This document shows positions 51,258-61,383 of a DNA stretch of 64,000 nucleotides, one piece after another. Made by a program: the position numbers and the translations under genes. Numbering within the stretch: the stretch's first letter is position 1; every line of letters begins with the position of its first letter. This DNA is from Lachnospiraceae bacterium (GTDB lineage: Bacteria; Bacillota; Clostridia; Lachnospirales; Lachnospiraceae), in contig SVDN01000009.1 of the NCBI GenBank assembly GCA_015057825.1, forward strand, positions 19,474 through 83,473, in the 5' to 3' direction. The notes below the pieces were generated by a model. It had not been told where the DNA came from. It ran no database searches and saw only the letters and a program-made list of their open reading frames with translations.

Positions 51258-54092
51258 ATGGCTATTAGGGATATTGCAATTGTAATCCAGTTTTTCACTA
51301 TTGTTGGGGTGTTTTTGGAAAGTTGGATTGTTTTCAGAAATATAAAAACCAAGCTTCATTGTTATTTGTTGTTTAGCTGCATTGCTATTCTTATTAATAA
51401 TGCGGGTTATCTTTTTGAAATAACATCCACAAGCGAAGCATCTTGTCTTGTTGCGCTTAAATTATCTTATGTGGGCAGAGTATGGCTTGCCCTTTCATTA
51501 TTCTTGTTTATAAGCGAACTTTGTCGCTTTAGAATCCATCGATTAATTAAAACATCATTTGTGGTTTTTCATTGTATTACATATCTTTTTATATTAACTC
51601 TGGAAAAACACAATCTTTATTATACATCGATTAATTATGTTGATGACGGCATTTTTCCACGACTCGAACATGGAAATGGCATAATTCATCATATTTTTAT
51701 GGCTCTTCAGCTATTTTATATTTTCTTTGGCATTTCATGGCTTATATACAGCTGCTACAAAGAAAAAAACAAAACCAGAAGAGGTTCTCTTAATCTTGTA
51801 ATAGCGGCTTTTATTATTGAAAGTGTGTTCTTTGTTATTCAAATCACTAAAGCATTGCCTATTACCGAATACTATGATGTTACGATGATCGGATATTTTA
51901 TCGGAACAATATTTATGATTATTTCGATTTTGTCCTTTGATTTGCTGGGAACCAGGGAATTGGCCAAGGAATTTATGATTGATAGGATTTCCGAAGGCGT
52001 AATAGCGGTTGATAATTATAATCAGATTCAGTACTATAACGATTCGGTTGAATCGGTATTTCCTGAAATAAAAAATGATTCAAAAAGTGTTTTGGATGAA
52101 ATTTCATCGGCAATAAGCAACAAAGAAAACATTGAAAAGGAAAATCGCATCTTTACTCCCGAAGTTAACGAACTGGTGAATGAAGGCAGAAAATACGGAA
52201 AACTCTATGTTTTGGTAGATGCAACCGAGCATTACAAATATATGGAGGAGTTGGAAAGGCAGAAAGAAATAGCAGACAAAGAAAATATGTCCAAAAGTAT
52301 GTTTCTTGCCACTATGTCTCACGAAATAAGAACGCCTATCAATGCGGTTTTGGGCATGGATGAGATGATTTTGAGGGAAGCAAAGGACAATGCAATAAAG
52401 TCCTATGCCGCAGACATTAAATCAGCCGGCAACACGCTTTTGTCCATAATCAATGATATTTTGGATCTATCCAAAGCAGAAAGCGGAAATATCGAGATAA
52501 TTCCGGTTAAATACGAGCTGGCCTCAATGATAAATGATCTTGTGAATATGATTAACGGTCGTGCAAAAAGCAAGGAACTTGCCTTTAACGTAAATGTTGA
52601 CGAGAATATACCATATATGCTTTACGGCGATGAAATAAGAGTTAAACAGTGCGCATTGAACATATTGACCAACGCGGTTAAGTATACCAATAAAGGTAGT
52701 GTGGACTTTTTTGTCAGCTACGAAAAAAAAGACGAAGACAGCATAATGCTAAAAATCGAAGTAAAAGATACCGGTATCGGTATGAAAAACGAGGATATGG
52801 AAAGGCTGTTCTCGCCATATAAAAGAATCGATGCAAAAAGAAACAGAGAAGTCGAAGGAACGGGCCTTGGAATCAGCATAACCAAGCTTCTTCTGGAACT
52901 TATGGACAGTAAGCTTGATGTGGAAAGCGAATACGGAAAGGGCTCTTGTTTTTCATTTGTTGTTGAGCAAAAAGTTGTATCTTGGGATGCCATAGGTGAT
53001 TATTCCAAGCGATACATAGAAAAGAACGAAATGGATTTGAAGTATATGGAGCTTTTCCATGCGCCTAACGCCAAGATTTTGGTAGTGGATGATACGGAAA
53101 TAAATCTAAGCGTTATGGAGAATCTTTTAAAGAGTACGCAGATTCAAATAGACTGTGCATCATCCGGAAGAAAAGCTTTGGCATACACTCAGGGAACAAA
53201 ATACGATTTGGTATTTATCGACCACATGATGCCCGGAATGGATGGTATAGAAACCCTTAAGTTTATGCGAAAAGCAGGGGCAAACAAGGAAACACCGGCC
53301 ATTGCTTTAACGGCAAATGCGATTTCAGGTGCAAGAGCTGCTTATATCGAGGCGGGATTTACTGATTATCTCTCAAAGCCGGTAAGCGGTTTGAAGCTTG
53401 AACAAATGATTATGGTTTATCTTCCGGGAGATAAGCTGATTCTTCCAAGCGATCCCGGATTTGCCACAAGCGGCAATGATAGCGAGGAAGAGATAAGTGA
53501 AGTACCGAAATATCTAAAAGACATAGAGGAAATAAATATAGATAAGGGTATAGAAAACAGTGGGTCAATCGAAAGTTATTTATCGATTTTGGATGTTTTT
53601 GCAAAAACAGCAGATGATAAAGCCGTCGAACTTGTTAATTATCTGGCAAATTCAGACATCGCAAACTATACAATCAAGGTACATGCGCTGAAAAGTTCGG
53701 CCAGAATTATTGGTGCGGATGATCTTTCGGAAGCAGCAAGAAGGCTGGAAGATGCGGGAAAAGTCATGGATTTGGACTATATCAACAAATATACCGGAAA
53801 GCTTGTGGAAGACTATTTGCAGCTTAAAGATAAGCTTTTAAGCGATAAAAAGGATGACAACAAAAAAGCGAACCTTCCGGAAATCAACCCGTCGCTGTTA
53901 AAAGAAGGATACAGCACCATATTTGAGGTGGCCATGGAAATGGACTATCCGATGATGGAAGAGGTTCTTAAAGATTTGCGCAGTTACAAACTGCCGGCAA
54001 ATGATGACAGTATTATCGCATTGATTGAAAAATATCTTACGGAACTTGATTGGAATAAAATAGCGGAATTAGCAAAAAAAGGGCTTGAGTAA
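51258..54092 (+). CDS. 7TM hybrid sensor histidine kinase/response regulator with HPt
   Basis: A 944-residue signalling protein. Residues 1-235 hold about seven hydrophobic segments of the HisKA_7TM type. A PAS-like region (about 240-325) leads to HisKA with His355 (MSHEIRTP), HATPase with NILTNAVKYT, DTGIGM and GTGLGIS, a receiver with Asp655 (VFIDHMMPGMDG), an HPt domain with His809 (IKVHALKSSARI), and about 80 further helical residues. This gives a full His-Asp-His relay in one protein. Starts at ATG behind GGAGAGGAG. The response regulator gene follows 22 bp later and probably receives the phosphoryl group. Input signal unknown. Confidence 0.92.
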   Translation: MAIRDIAIVIQFFTIVGVFLESWIVFRNIKTKLHCYLLFSCIAILINNAGYLFEITSTSEASCLVALKLSYVGRVWLALSLFLFISELCRFRIHRLIKTSFVVFHCITYLFILTLEKHNLYYTSINYVDDGIFPRLEHGNGIIHHIFMALQLFYIFFGISWLIYSCYKEKNKTRRGSLNLVIAAFIIESVFFVIQITKALPITEYYDVTMIGYFIGTIFMIISILSFDLLGTRELAKEFMIDRISEGVIAVDNYNQIQYYNDSVESVFPEIKNDSKSVLDEISSAISNKENIEKENRIFTPEVNELVNEGRKYGKLYVLVDATEHYKYMEELERQKEIADKENMSKSMFLATMSHEIRTPINAVLGMDEMILREAKDNAIKSYAADIKSAGNTLLSIINDILDLSKAESGNIEIIPVKYELASMINDLVNMINGRAKSKELAFNVNVDENIPYMLYGDEIRVKQCALNILTNAVKYTNKGSVDFFVSYEKKDEDSIMLKIEVKDTGIGMKNEDMERLFSPYKRIDAKRNREVEGTGLGISITKLLLELMDSKLDVESEYGKGSCFSFVVEQKVVSWDAIGDYSKRYIEKNEMDLKYMELFHAPNAKILVVDDTEINLSVMENLLKSTQIQIDCASSGRKALAYTQGTKYDLVFIDHMMPGMDGIETLKFMRKAGANKETPAIALTANAISGARAAYIEAGFTDYLSKPVSGLKLEQMIMVYLPGDKLILPSDPGFATSGNDSEEEISEVPKYLKDIEEINIDKGIENSGSIESYLSILDVFAKTADDKAVELVNYLANSDIANYTIKVHALKSSARIIGADDLSEAARRLEDAGKVMDLDYINKYTGKLVEDYLQLKDKLLSDKKDDNKKANLPEINPSLLKEGYSTIFEVAMEMDYPMMEEVLKDLRSYKLPANDDSIIALIEKYLTELDWNKIAELAKKGLE

Positions 54093-54114
54093 GCCTACTT
54101 AAGGAGTATAAATT

Positions 54115-54885
54115 ATGGCATTAAACAACGAATGTAAAGTTGCGATTGTAAGCGCAACAGACAGCTTTTTGGCAAAAAGCCTTACTACAAAACTTGGAGG
54201 AGAGGGTATCGGCTCGGCATTTGTTCATGCGGATATAAGCGAAATTACGCCTTTGGCCGATGAACTTGAAATGCTTATATTGTTTATGACCGAAGAATTG
54301 GTGGAAAATACCGATTCAGTGGTTTACATAAATGATATGATAATGGATAATGAATGGGGACTGATTCTTATTGGGGAAGAAACGCAATATGACCTAATAA
54401 AATCGATTATTCCGGAGCACATGATTACGCGCTGGTTTAAACGTCCTTTGGATATTGAGATGTTAATTAAAGAGGTAAGCACATTTTTGGTGGAAAATAC
54501 CGATGATAACAAAAAGAGAACAGTGCTTATCGTTGATGATGATGTTACTTATATGAGAACGGTATATGAGTGGCTTAAAGGATATTATCACGTAGGAATG
54601 GCCCAAAGCGGTGTGCAGGCAATAAGTTATCTTGCCAAAAACAAAGCGGATTTGGTTTTGCTGGATTATGAAATGCCAATAGCAAACGGGCCGCAGGTAC
54701 TTTCTATGCTTCAAAACGATACCGAGACCGGTCAAATTCCCGTTATGTTTTTAACCGGACACAGCGACAAAGACAGCGTTGTTTCGGCTCTAAATTTAAA
54801 ACCGGCAGACTATTTGCTAAAAACCATAGATAAGAAATCACTTCTTGAAAAATTGGAGCTTTTCTTTAAAACGAATCATAAATAA
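54115..54885 (+). CDS. Response regulator with degenerate N-terminal and intact C-terminal receiver
   Basis: A 256-residue protein. The C-terminal half (about 135-256) is a normal receiver: IVDDDVTYMRT, Asp184 in VLLDYEMPIANG, LTGHSDKD and YLLKTID (Lys switch). The N-terminal half (about 5-125) has a Rossmann-like pattern (CKVAIVSATDSFLAKSL, GLILIGEE, RWFKRPLDIEMLIKEV) resembling a receiver that has lost its aspartate site. There is no DNA-binding domain, so output is by protein contact. Paired with the hybrid kinase upstream and followed by a strong terminator. Confidence 0.88.
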   Translation: MALNNECKVAIVSATDSFLAKSLTTKLGGEGIGSAFVHADISEITPLADELEMLILFMTEELVENTDSVVYINDMIMDNEWGLILIGEETQYDLIKSIIPEHMITRWFKRPLDIEMLIKEVSTFLVENTDDNKKRTVLIVDDDVTYMRTVYEWLKGYYHVGMAQSGVQAISYLAKNKADLVLLDYEMPIANGPQVLSMLQNDTETGQIPVMFLTGHSDKDSVVSALNLKPADYLLKTIDKKSLLEKLELFFKTNHK

Positions 54886-54892
54886 GGGCTAA

Positions 54893-54938
54893 AAAAATAG
54901 ATTTAAACGGCTTTTATAAAGCGTTTAAATCTATTTTT
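54893..54938. terminator. Bidirectional terminator between the response regulator and argG
   Basis: AAAAATAGATTTAAACG (54893-54909) pairs with 54922-54938 over 17 bp, with an inner GCTTT/AAAGC extension. T-runs on both sides serve the convergent genes. Confidence 0.88.
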
Positions 54939-54952
54939 ATATTAATCTTAAA

Positions 54953-56173
54953 TTATTTATTTTTGTTTTCGGCTTCTTTCATTGCGCGAACCTTAAGCGA
55001 TAAACCGAAGAGGTTAATGAAGCCCTCGGCATCGTGATGATCGTAAAGATCGCCGGTTGTAAAGCTTGCAAGAGATTCGCTGTAAAGTGAGTACGGTGAT
55101 GTTGTACCCGCTTTGATGATATTACCTTTGTAAAGCTTGAATTTAACTTCGCCGGTAACATTTTCCTGTGTTGATTCAACAAAAGCGATTAAAGCCTTGC
55201 AAAGAGGAGTGAACCATTTACCTTCGTAAACCACATCCGCAAGTTTGTTTGCGATTTCTTTTTTAACGGTAAGTGTAGCACGGTCCAAAATAAGCTCTTC
55301 AAGCTGTGTATGTGCTTCCATGAGAATTGTACCGCCCGGAGTTTCATAAACGCCACGTGATTTCATGCCTACAACACGGTTTTCAACTATATCAACAATA
55401 CCGATGCCGTGTTTGCCGCCGAGAGCGTTGAGTTTGCGAATAATGTCGGCAACTTTCATTTTTTCGCCGTTTACCGAAACAGGAACACCTTTTTCAAACT
55501 GCATTGTAACATATTCACCTTCATCAGGCGCTTTTTCAGGAGAAACACCAAGCATAAGAAGGTGGTCGTAGTTTGGCTCAACGGCAGGATCTTCAAGTTC
55601 CAAGCCTTCGTGGCTGATATGCCAAAGGTTACGATCACGGCTGTAGCTTTGTGATGCATCAAAAGGAAGGTCAATGCCGTGAGCTTTGCAGTAAGCGATT
55701 TCATCTTCACGTGACTGCATTTTCCATGTTTCGTTGCAACGCCATGGAGCGATTATTTTAAGATCCGGTGCCAAAGCTTTGATGCCAAGCTCAAAACGTA
55801 CCTGGTCGTTACCTTTACCCGTTGCACCGTGGCAAATGGCAACAGCGCCTTCTTTTCTGGCGATTTCAACAAGTCGTTTTGCAATAACAGGACGAGCCAT
55901 TGATGTACCGAGTAAATATTTGTTTTCGTATATTGCATTTGCTTTAACGCAAGGCATAATGTAATCTTCGGCAAATTCGTCTGTTAAATCTTCAATATAT
56001 AATTTAGCGGCTCCGGAAAGTTTTGCTCTTTCTTCAAGACCCGTAAGTTCATCTTCCTGACCTACATTTGCGCAAACGCAAATAACGTCGTAATCATAAT
56101 TTTCTTTTAACCAAGGGATGATAGCGGTTGTATCGAGACCACCCGAGTAAGCAAGAATAACTTTTTCTTTCAT
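54953..56173 (-). CDS. argG: Argininosuccinate synthase
   Basis: A 406-residue enzyme joining citrulline and aspartate with ATP in arginine synthesis. The N-terminal nucleotide motif is AYSGGLDTT at residues 7-15; other conserved parts are [17 protein letters not shown], the [15 protein letters not shown] box and the [18 protein letters not shown] segment. I start at ATG 56173, behind AGGAGGAATT; the frame extends 13 codons upstream. It is divergent from argC, with a 265-bp shared control region. Confidence 0.96.
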   Translation of the reverse strand: MKEKVILAYSGGLDTTAIIPWLKENYDYDVICVCANVGQEDELTGLEERAKLSGAAKLYIEDLTDEFAEDYIMPCVKANAIYENKYLLGTSMARPVIAKRLVEIARKEGAVAICHGATGKGNDQVRFELGIKALAPDLKIIAPWRCNETWKMQSREDEIAYCKAHGIDLPFDASQSYSRDRNLWHISHEGLELEDPAVEPNYDHLLMLGVSPEKAPDEGEYVTMQFEKGVPVSVNGEKMKVADIIRKLNALGGKHGIGIVDIVENRVVGMKSRGVYETPGGTILMEAHTQLEELILDRATLTVKKEIANKLADVVYEGKWFTPLCKALIAFVESTQENVTGEVKFKLYKGNIIKAGTTSPYSLYSESLASFTTGDLYDHHDAEGFINLFGLSLKVRAMKEAENKNK

Positions 56174-56232
56174 TATTAATTCCTCCTGTATAAAAAATGC
56201 ATAAAATTGCAAATCATTTTTTGTCTGTAGCT

Positions 56233-56261
56233 AATATACACCATCTAAAAATAAATTGCAA
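56233..56261 (-). promoter_or_regulatory. Candidate argG promoter
   Basis: On the minus strand TTGCAA (56261-56256), 17 bp, TATATT (56238-56233) with TG before the -10. The short repeat AAATTGCAA occurs both on this -35 and again near 56205-56213. Confidence 0.55.
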
Positions 56262-56310
56262 GTGCCAATTTGATAATTATTCACAAAATTTAAATTTATA
56301 TAAATTCCTG

Positions 56311-56339
56311 TTGCTTTATATACAATGTGGTTGTATAAT
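56311..56339 (+). promoter_or_regulatory. argC operon promoter
   Basis: TTGCTT (56311-56316), exactly 17 bp, TATAAT (56334-56339), giving a leader of about 93 nt before the argC ATG. Confidence 0.7.
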
Positions 56340-56438
56340 TATTAAGGTAAATCCAAAGTCAGATATCGAAATGGCTGATTTTTACTGCATTTTCGACTTA
56401 TCCGACTAAAAAATAACAAATATGAAAGAAGGATTAAT

Positions 56439-57479
56439 ATGATTAAGGCCGGAATTATTGGTGCAACAGGATATGCCGGAGCCGAACTCGTAAGACTGCT
56501 TACGGCTCATAAAAACGTAGAAATAGTATGGTATGGCTCAAGAAGCTATATTGATAAAAGATTCAGTGAAGTGTTTGGAAACTTCTTTAATATAGTAGAT
56601 GAAAAATGTTTGGATGATAACATGGATGAGTTAAGCAAAATGGCGGATGTGATTTTTACAGCAACGCCGCAAGGCTTTTGCTCGTCTCTCGTTAAGGAAG
56701 ATATTTTAAAGAACACGAAAATAATTGACTTGAGTGCGGATTATCGTATCAAAGATGTTGATATTTACGAAAAATGGTACGGTCTCAAACATCCGACACC
56801 GGAATTTATAAAAGAAGCGGTTTACGGACTTTGCGAAGTTAACAGAGAAAGCATTAAAAATGCTCGCTTGCTTGCAAATCCGGGTTGTTATCCGACATGT
56901 TCAACACTTTCGATTTATCCTTTATTAAAAGAAGGAATTATCGATGCGTCAACAATTATTATTGATGCGAAATCGGGTACATCCGGTGCGGGGCGCGGAG
57001 CCAAAGTTAACAATCTTTTCTGCGAAGTTAACGAAAACATCAAAGCTTACGGTGTGGCAACTCATCGTCACACACCTGAAATAGAGGAACAGCTTTCCTA
57101 TGCGGCAGGCGAAAAGGTATTGCTTAATTTTACACCTCACCTTGTGCCTATGAACAGAGGCATTTTGGTTACCGCATATGCAAGCCTTAAGAAAAAAGTT
57201 TCATATAGTGAAGTTAAAAGCATTTACGAATCATATTATAAAGATGAAACTTTTATTCGCTTGCTTGATGAAAATGTTTGCCCTGAGACACGCTTCGTTG
57301 AAGGCAGCAATTTTGTGGATATTAATTTTAAAATCGATGAAAGAACAAATCGCATAATCATGATGGGTGCCATCGATAACCTTATTAAGGGTGCTGCGGG
57401 TCAGGCCGTTCAAAATATGAATATAATGTTCGGACTTGACGAGACCGAAGGTCTTATGCAGTTGCCGATGTTCCCATAA
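56439..57479 (+). CDS. argC: N-acetyl-gamma-glutamyl-phosphate reductase
   Basis: A 346-residue NADPH-dependent reductase, third step of arginine synthesis. The N-terminal Rossmann GATGYAGAELVRLL and catalytic Cys150 in NPGCYPT are present, as are the TSGAGRGAK and HTPEIEEQL segments. Starts at ATG behind GAAGGA. First gene of argC-(GNAT)-argJ-argB-argD. Confidence 0.96.
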   Translation: MIKAGIIGATGYAGAELVRLLTAHKNVEIVWYGSRSYIDKRFSEVFGNFFNIVDEKCLDDNMDELSKMADVIFTATPQGFCSSLVKEDILKNTKIIDLSADYRIKDVDIYEKWYGLKHPTPEFIKEAVYGLCEVNRESIKNARLLANPGCYPTCSTLSIYPLLKEGIIDASTIIIDAKSGTSGAGRGAKVNNLFCEVNENIKAYGVATHRHTPEIEEQLSYAAGEKVLLNFTPHLVPMNRGILVTAYASLKKKVSYSEVKSIYESYYKDETFIRLLDENVCPETRFVEGSNFVDINFKIDERTNRIIMMGAIDNLIKGAAGQAVQNMNIMFGLDETEGLMQLPMFP

Positions 57480-57507
57480 AACAGATTTGTTTATATTAAG
57501 GGGAAGA

Positions 57508-57527
57508 CACTAAAGGGGAATTTAGTG
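57508..57527 (+). other. Small hairpin between argC and the GNAT gene
   Basis: CACTAAA (57508-57514) pairs with TTTAGTG (57521-57527), loop GGGGAA. The same AGGGGAA occurs just before the stem. No T-tail; it may only tune translation of the next gene. Confidence 0.4.
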
Positions 57528-57544
57528 CAAGGATGAAATAATTT

Positions 57545-57988
57545 ATGGTTAGAACAATGACAATTAATGATTACGAAAACGTGGAAAAACTTTGGAAAAA
57601 GATAAAAGGTTTTGTAATCAGAAGCATTGATGATTCGAAAGACGGAATAGAGCGCTTTTTAAAGCGTAATCCCACAACATGCGTGGTTGCCGAAGAAGAG
57701 GGACGCATTGTGGGAAGCATTCTTTGCGGTCATGACGGAAGAAAAGGTTGCATGTATCATGTATGCGTGGATCCGGACTTCAGACGCAAAGGCATTGGAA
57801 AATCCATGGTTTTATTTGCCATAGAGAAACTTCAGGAAGAAAAAATCAATGATGTTTCCATTATTGCATTTACCGCAAACGATATCGGAAATGCATTCTG
57901 GAAAAAGCTCGGTTGGGAATTAAGACGTGATATTAATTCTTACGAAGTTGAGCTTAACAAGGAAAACCTAAGAACGGTTAATAAATAA
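57545..57988 (+). CDS. GNAT family N-acetyltransferase
   Basis: A 147-residue acetyltransferase. The acetyl-CoA-binding motif is clear, VCVDPDFRRKGIGKSMV (R/QxxGxG/A) near residues 77-93, with the beta-4 strand GRIVGSILCG and the C-terminal FWKKLGWE. It is embedded between argC and argJ. ArgJ can already supply N-acetylglutamate, so this might be an extra N-acetylglutamate synthase or an unrelated modifying enzyme; neither is shown by sequence. Confidence 0.9.
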   Translation: MVRTMTINDYENVEKLWKKIKGFVIRSIDDSKDGIERFLKRNPTTCVVAEEEGRIVGSILCGHDGRKGCMYHVCVDPDFRRKGIGKSMVLFAIEKLQEEKINDVSIIAFTANDIGNAFWKKLGWELRRDINSYEVELNKENLRTVNK

Positions 57989-58013
57989 AAATGCTTTTGA
58001 AAGAGGAATTAAA

Positions 58014-59237
58014 ATGAAAGTAATCGAAGGTGGAGTAACAGCATCAAAAGGTTTTAAGGCTGCCGTTTGCGCAGCGGAAATCAAATACAAAGGAAGAACG
58101 GACATGGCAGCTCTTGTAAGCGACAGCCCATGTAAATGTGCCGGAACTTTTACCACAAATATTGTAAAGGCAGCACCGGTTATTTGGGACAAAAACATTG
58201 TTGAAAACAGTGAGTTCGGCCAGGCCGTTATTATAAACTCCGGTATTGCAAATGCATGCACCGGCGAAAAAGGAATGCAATATTGCGAAGAAACCGCCGA
58301 AGCTGTGGAAAAAGCTTACGGAATAAACAAAGACTATGTTTTTGTTGCATCAACCGGAGTTATCGGCATGCAAATACCGATAGACCGCATTTGCAATGGC
58401 GTAAACATGATGAAAGATAAATTCGATTATTCTTTGGAAGCCGGCACAAATGCTTCAAAGGCGATTATGACCACGGATACGGTTAATAAAGAAGTGGCTG
58501 TTTCTTTTGAAATAAACGGAAAAGAAGTTCACCTCGGTGGAATGTGCAAAGGATCCGGTATGATTCATCCGAATATGTGCACAATGCTTGGATTTGTAAC
58601 AAGTGATATTAATATATCAAAATCTTTGTTAAAAGAAGCGCTCTCTGAAAGCGTAAAAGACACATATAATATGGTTTCCGTTGATGGTGATACTTCCACA
58701 AACGACACGGTACTTCTGCTGGCAAACGGAGAGGCAGAAAATGACGAAATAACAACAAAAGACGAAAACTATGAAAAGTTTTTGGAAGCTCTAAACTTTG
58801 TAAATACAACACTTGCAAAGAAAATTGCCGGTGACGGTGAAGGAGCAACGGCTCTTTTCGAAGTGAAAGTTGTGGGGGCCGCATCAAAAGAAGATGCCGT
58901 AACCTTAAGTAAATCAATAGTTACATCATCTCTAACCAAAGCTGCTATTTACGGACATGATGCAAATTGGGGCAGAATCCTTTGCGCAATGGGCTATTCC
59001 GGCGTGGTATTCGATCCCGAAAAGGTTGATTTATTCTTTGAAAGTGCAAACGGTAAAATCCAAATCGTTAAAGACGGAACAGCGACCGATTACAGTGAAG
59101 AAGAAGCAACAAAGATTTTATCCGCCGATGCGGTTACGGCCATTGCTGATGTTAAAATGGGTGATAAATGCGCAACCGCTTGGGGATGCGACTTGACTCA
59201 TGAGTATGTATCCATTAATGCGGATTACAGATCATAA
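58014..59237 (+). CDS. argJ: Glutamate N-acetyltransferase/ornithine acetyltransferase ArgJ
   Basis: A 407-residue proenzyme that recycles acetyl groups from N-acetylornithine to glutamate. It self-cleaves before Thr190 in MCTMLGF, giving alpha and beta chains; the more usual residue before the Thr is Ala rather than Cys. GDTSTNDTV, GHDANWGRI and the C-terminal EYVSINADYRS are conserved. Preceded by AAAGAGG. Confidence 0.95.
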   Translation: MKVIEGGVTASKGFKAAVCAAEIKYKGRTDMAALVSDSPCKCAGTFTTNIVKAAPVIWDKNIVENSEFGQAVIINSGIANACTGEKGMQYCEETAEAVEKAYGINKDYVFVASTGVIGMQIPIDRICNGVNMMKDKFDYSLEAGTNASKAIMTTDTVNKEVAVSFEINGKEVHLGGMCKGSGMIHPNMCTMLGFVTSDINISKSLLKEALSESVKDTYNMVSVDGDTSTNDTVLLLANGEAENDEITTKDENYEKFLEALNFVNTTLAKKIAGDGEGATALFEVKVVGAASKEDAVTLSKSIVTSSLTKAAIYGHDANWGRILCAMGYSGVVFDPEKVDLFFESANGKIQIVKDGTATDYSEEEATKILSADAVTAIADVKMGDKCATAWGCDLTHEYVSINADYRS

Positions 59238-59279
59238 TCATTTGATGTTTAGACAATATATCAAAAAGAGGTTAGAAAA

Positions 59280-60173
59280 ATGAACAAAGACGAAATGCAG
59301 ATGTATCTTGATAAAGCCGGCGTTTTGATTGAAGCGCTTCCATACATTCAAAAATTCAACAGAAAAGTAATTGTTATAAAATACGGCGGCTCGGCTATGG
59401 TAGATGACAAGCTGAAAGAAAGCGTAATACAAGATGTTACCCTTCTTAAACTTGTTGGCTTTAAACCGGTAATCGTTCACGGTGGCGGTAACGAAATCAG
59501 CTCATGGCTTGGAAAAGTCGGCATGGAAGCCAAGTTTAAAAACGGACTTCGTGTTACGGATGAGCCAACCATGGAAGTTGCGGAAATGGTTTTGAATAAG
59601 GTTAACAAAAGCCTTGTAACCATGGTTCAGGGCCTTGGAATCAAGGCAATCGGAATCAGCGGCAAAGACGGAGGACTTTTGCAGGTTGACAAAAAATATG
59701 CCGGCGGCGAGGATATAGGCTTTGTGGGAGAGGTTAAGAAAGTAAACGCATCCGTTATTACGGATTTGCTTGAAAAAGACTTTCTTCCGATTGTTTGCCC
59801 TATCGGAATGGATGATAATTTTAATACATATAATATAAATGCCGATGATGCGGCACAGGCTATCGCCCAGGAAATGAAGGCTGAAAAGCTTGCATTTTTA
59901 ACAGATATCGAAGGTGTTTACAAAGACTATGATGATAAGTCATCGCTTATTCCGGTGCTTACACCAAGCGAAGCAAGAAAGCTTATTGAAGAAGGTTCTA
60001 TTCAAGGCGGAATGCTTCCTAAGGTTAATAATTGCATTAATGCTGTGGAAGCGGGCGTTTCAAGAGTGCATATCGTTGACGGAAGGGTTCCTCATTGTTT
60101 GCTTCTTGAAATGTTTACAAAACAAGGTATCGGAACAATGTTTGTAAAAGAAAAAACAGACGAAGAAAGGTAA
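59280..60173 (+). CDS. argB: Acetylglutamate kinase
   Basis: A 297-residue amino-acid kinase phosphorylating N-acetylglutamate. Conserved KYGGSAM (phosphate-binding Lys), HGGGNEI and [10 protein letters not shown] are visible. The N-terminal helix of about 20 residues ([20 protein letters not shown]) before the kinase core is the type found in arginine-inhibited, hexameric enzymes, so feedback control is likely (inference). Confidence 0.96.
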   Translation: MNKDEMQMYLDKAGVLIEALPYIQKFNRKVIVIKYGGSAMVDDKLKESVIQDVTLLKLVGFKPVIVHGGGNEISSWLGKVGMEAKFKNGLRVTDEPTMEVAEMVLNKVNKSLVTMVQGLGIKAIGISGKDGGLLQVDKKYAGGEDIGFVGEVKKVNASVITDLLEKDFLPIVCPIGMDDNFNTYNINADDAAQAIAQEMKAEKLAFLTDIEGVYKDYDDKSSLIPVLTPSEARKLIEEGSIQGGMLPKVNNCINAVEAGVSRVHIVDGRVPHCLLLEMFTKQGIGTMFVKEKTDEER

Positions 60174-60189
60174 TTGGCAGGTAATAATT

Positions 60190-61371
60190 ATGACAACAAA
60201 AGAATACATCGAAAACGGCGAAAAATATTTAATGCATACATATAACAGATATCAAGTTGTTTTGGAAAAAGGCGACGGTGTCTATCTTTATGATACGGAT
60301 GGTAAAAAATATCTGGATTTCAATGCGGGCATTGCGGTTTATGCCCTCGGTTACAACAACAAAGAATATAATGATGCATTAAAAAACCAGATAGACAATT
60401 TGCTTCATACATCAAACTACTACTACAGCGCTCCTACAGCTGAAGCCGCAAGAAAAGTATGCGAAGCCAGCGGCATGGAAAAAGTATTTTTTACAAATTC
60501 CGGAGCTGAGGCAATAGAAGGAGCCTTAAAAATCGCAAAAAAATATGCTAAAAATAAAAATCATGAAATAATTGCAATGAAACACTCATTCCACGGACGT
60601 ACCATCGGTGCCTTGTCCGCAACGGGAAATGAGCATTACAGAGAGGCTTTCAATCCTCTTGTTCCAAACATTAAGTTCGCTGAGTTTAATAATCTTGACA
60701 GCGTAAAAGAACTTGTAAATTCCAATACATGTGCTATTATTTTAGAGACAGTACAGGGCGAAGGCGGAATCTATCCTGCAAGCGCGGAATTCATTAAAGG
60801 TGTGCGCAAAATCTGCGATGACAATGATTTGATCATGATTGCGGATGAGGTTCAATGCGGCATGGGTAGAACCGGAAAAATGTATGCTTATCAGCATTTT
60901 GATGTCCTTCCGGATGTTGTTTGCACAGCCAAGGCCTTGGGATGCGGTGTACCTGTAGGTGCATTCCTTGCAAGAGGAAAAGCAAAAGACGTTTTGGTTC
61001 CGGGAGATCACGGAAGTACTTACGGCGGCAATCCTTTCGTAACATGTGCTGTTTCAACGGTTTTTGATTTGTTCGAAAAATATAATGTTTTGGACAATGT
61101 TAACAAAGTATCGAAATATTTGGAAGAAAAGCTTGATGGACTTGTATCCGAATTCGATATAGTTGACAGCCGCAGAGGTTTGGGCTTTATGCAGGGACTT
61201 GTTTTAAAAGAAGATCTTGCGGGAAAAGTTGTTTCCGAAGCTTTGGATAAAGGTCTTATTATAATAACAGCCGGCGCAAATGTTGTTCGCTTTGTTCCGC
61301 CGCTTGTTATCAAAGAAGAAAACGTTGATGAGATGATTGGTATTTTAAGGGGAATTTTAAAAGACATTTAA
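60190..61371 (+). CDS. argD: Acetylornithine aminotransferase
   Basis: A 393-residue PLP enzyme making N-acetylornithine from the semialdehyde, with glutamate as amino donor. The PLP lysine is Lys248 in CTAKALGCG; FTNSGAEAIEGALKIAKKY, HSFHGRTIGALSATG and ADEVQCGMGRTG are class III signatures. Last recognised gene of the operon, 16 bp after argB. Confidence 0.95.
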   Translation: MTTKEYIENGEKYLMHTYNRYQVVLEKGDGVYLYDTDGKKYLDFNAGIAVYALGYNNKEYNDALKNQIDNLLHTSNYYYSAPTAEAARKVCEASGMEKVFFTNSGAEAIEGALKIAKKYAKNKNHEIIAMKHSFHGRTIGALSATGNEHYREAFNPLVPNIKFAEFNNLDSVKELVNSNTCAIILETVQGEGGIYPASAEFIKGVRKICDDNDLIMIADEVQCGMGRTGKMYAYQHFDVLPDVVCTAKALGCGVPVGAFLARGKAKDVLVPGDHGSTYGGNPFVTCAVSTVFDLFEKYNVLDNVNKVSKYLEEKLDGLVSEFDIVDSRRGLGFMQGLVLKEDLAGKVVSEALDKGLIIITAGANVVRFVPPLVIKEENVDEMIGILRGILKDI

Positions 61372-61383
61372 AGGAATTCTTAT

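Noticed and set aside
56371-56409. Leader peptide before argC (ATG GCT GAT ... TAA, 12 codons)
   Set aside because: No arginine codons, weak ribosome site and no attenuator hairpin pair after it.
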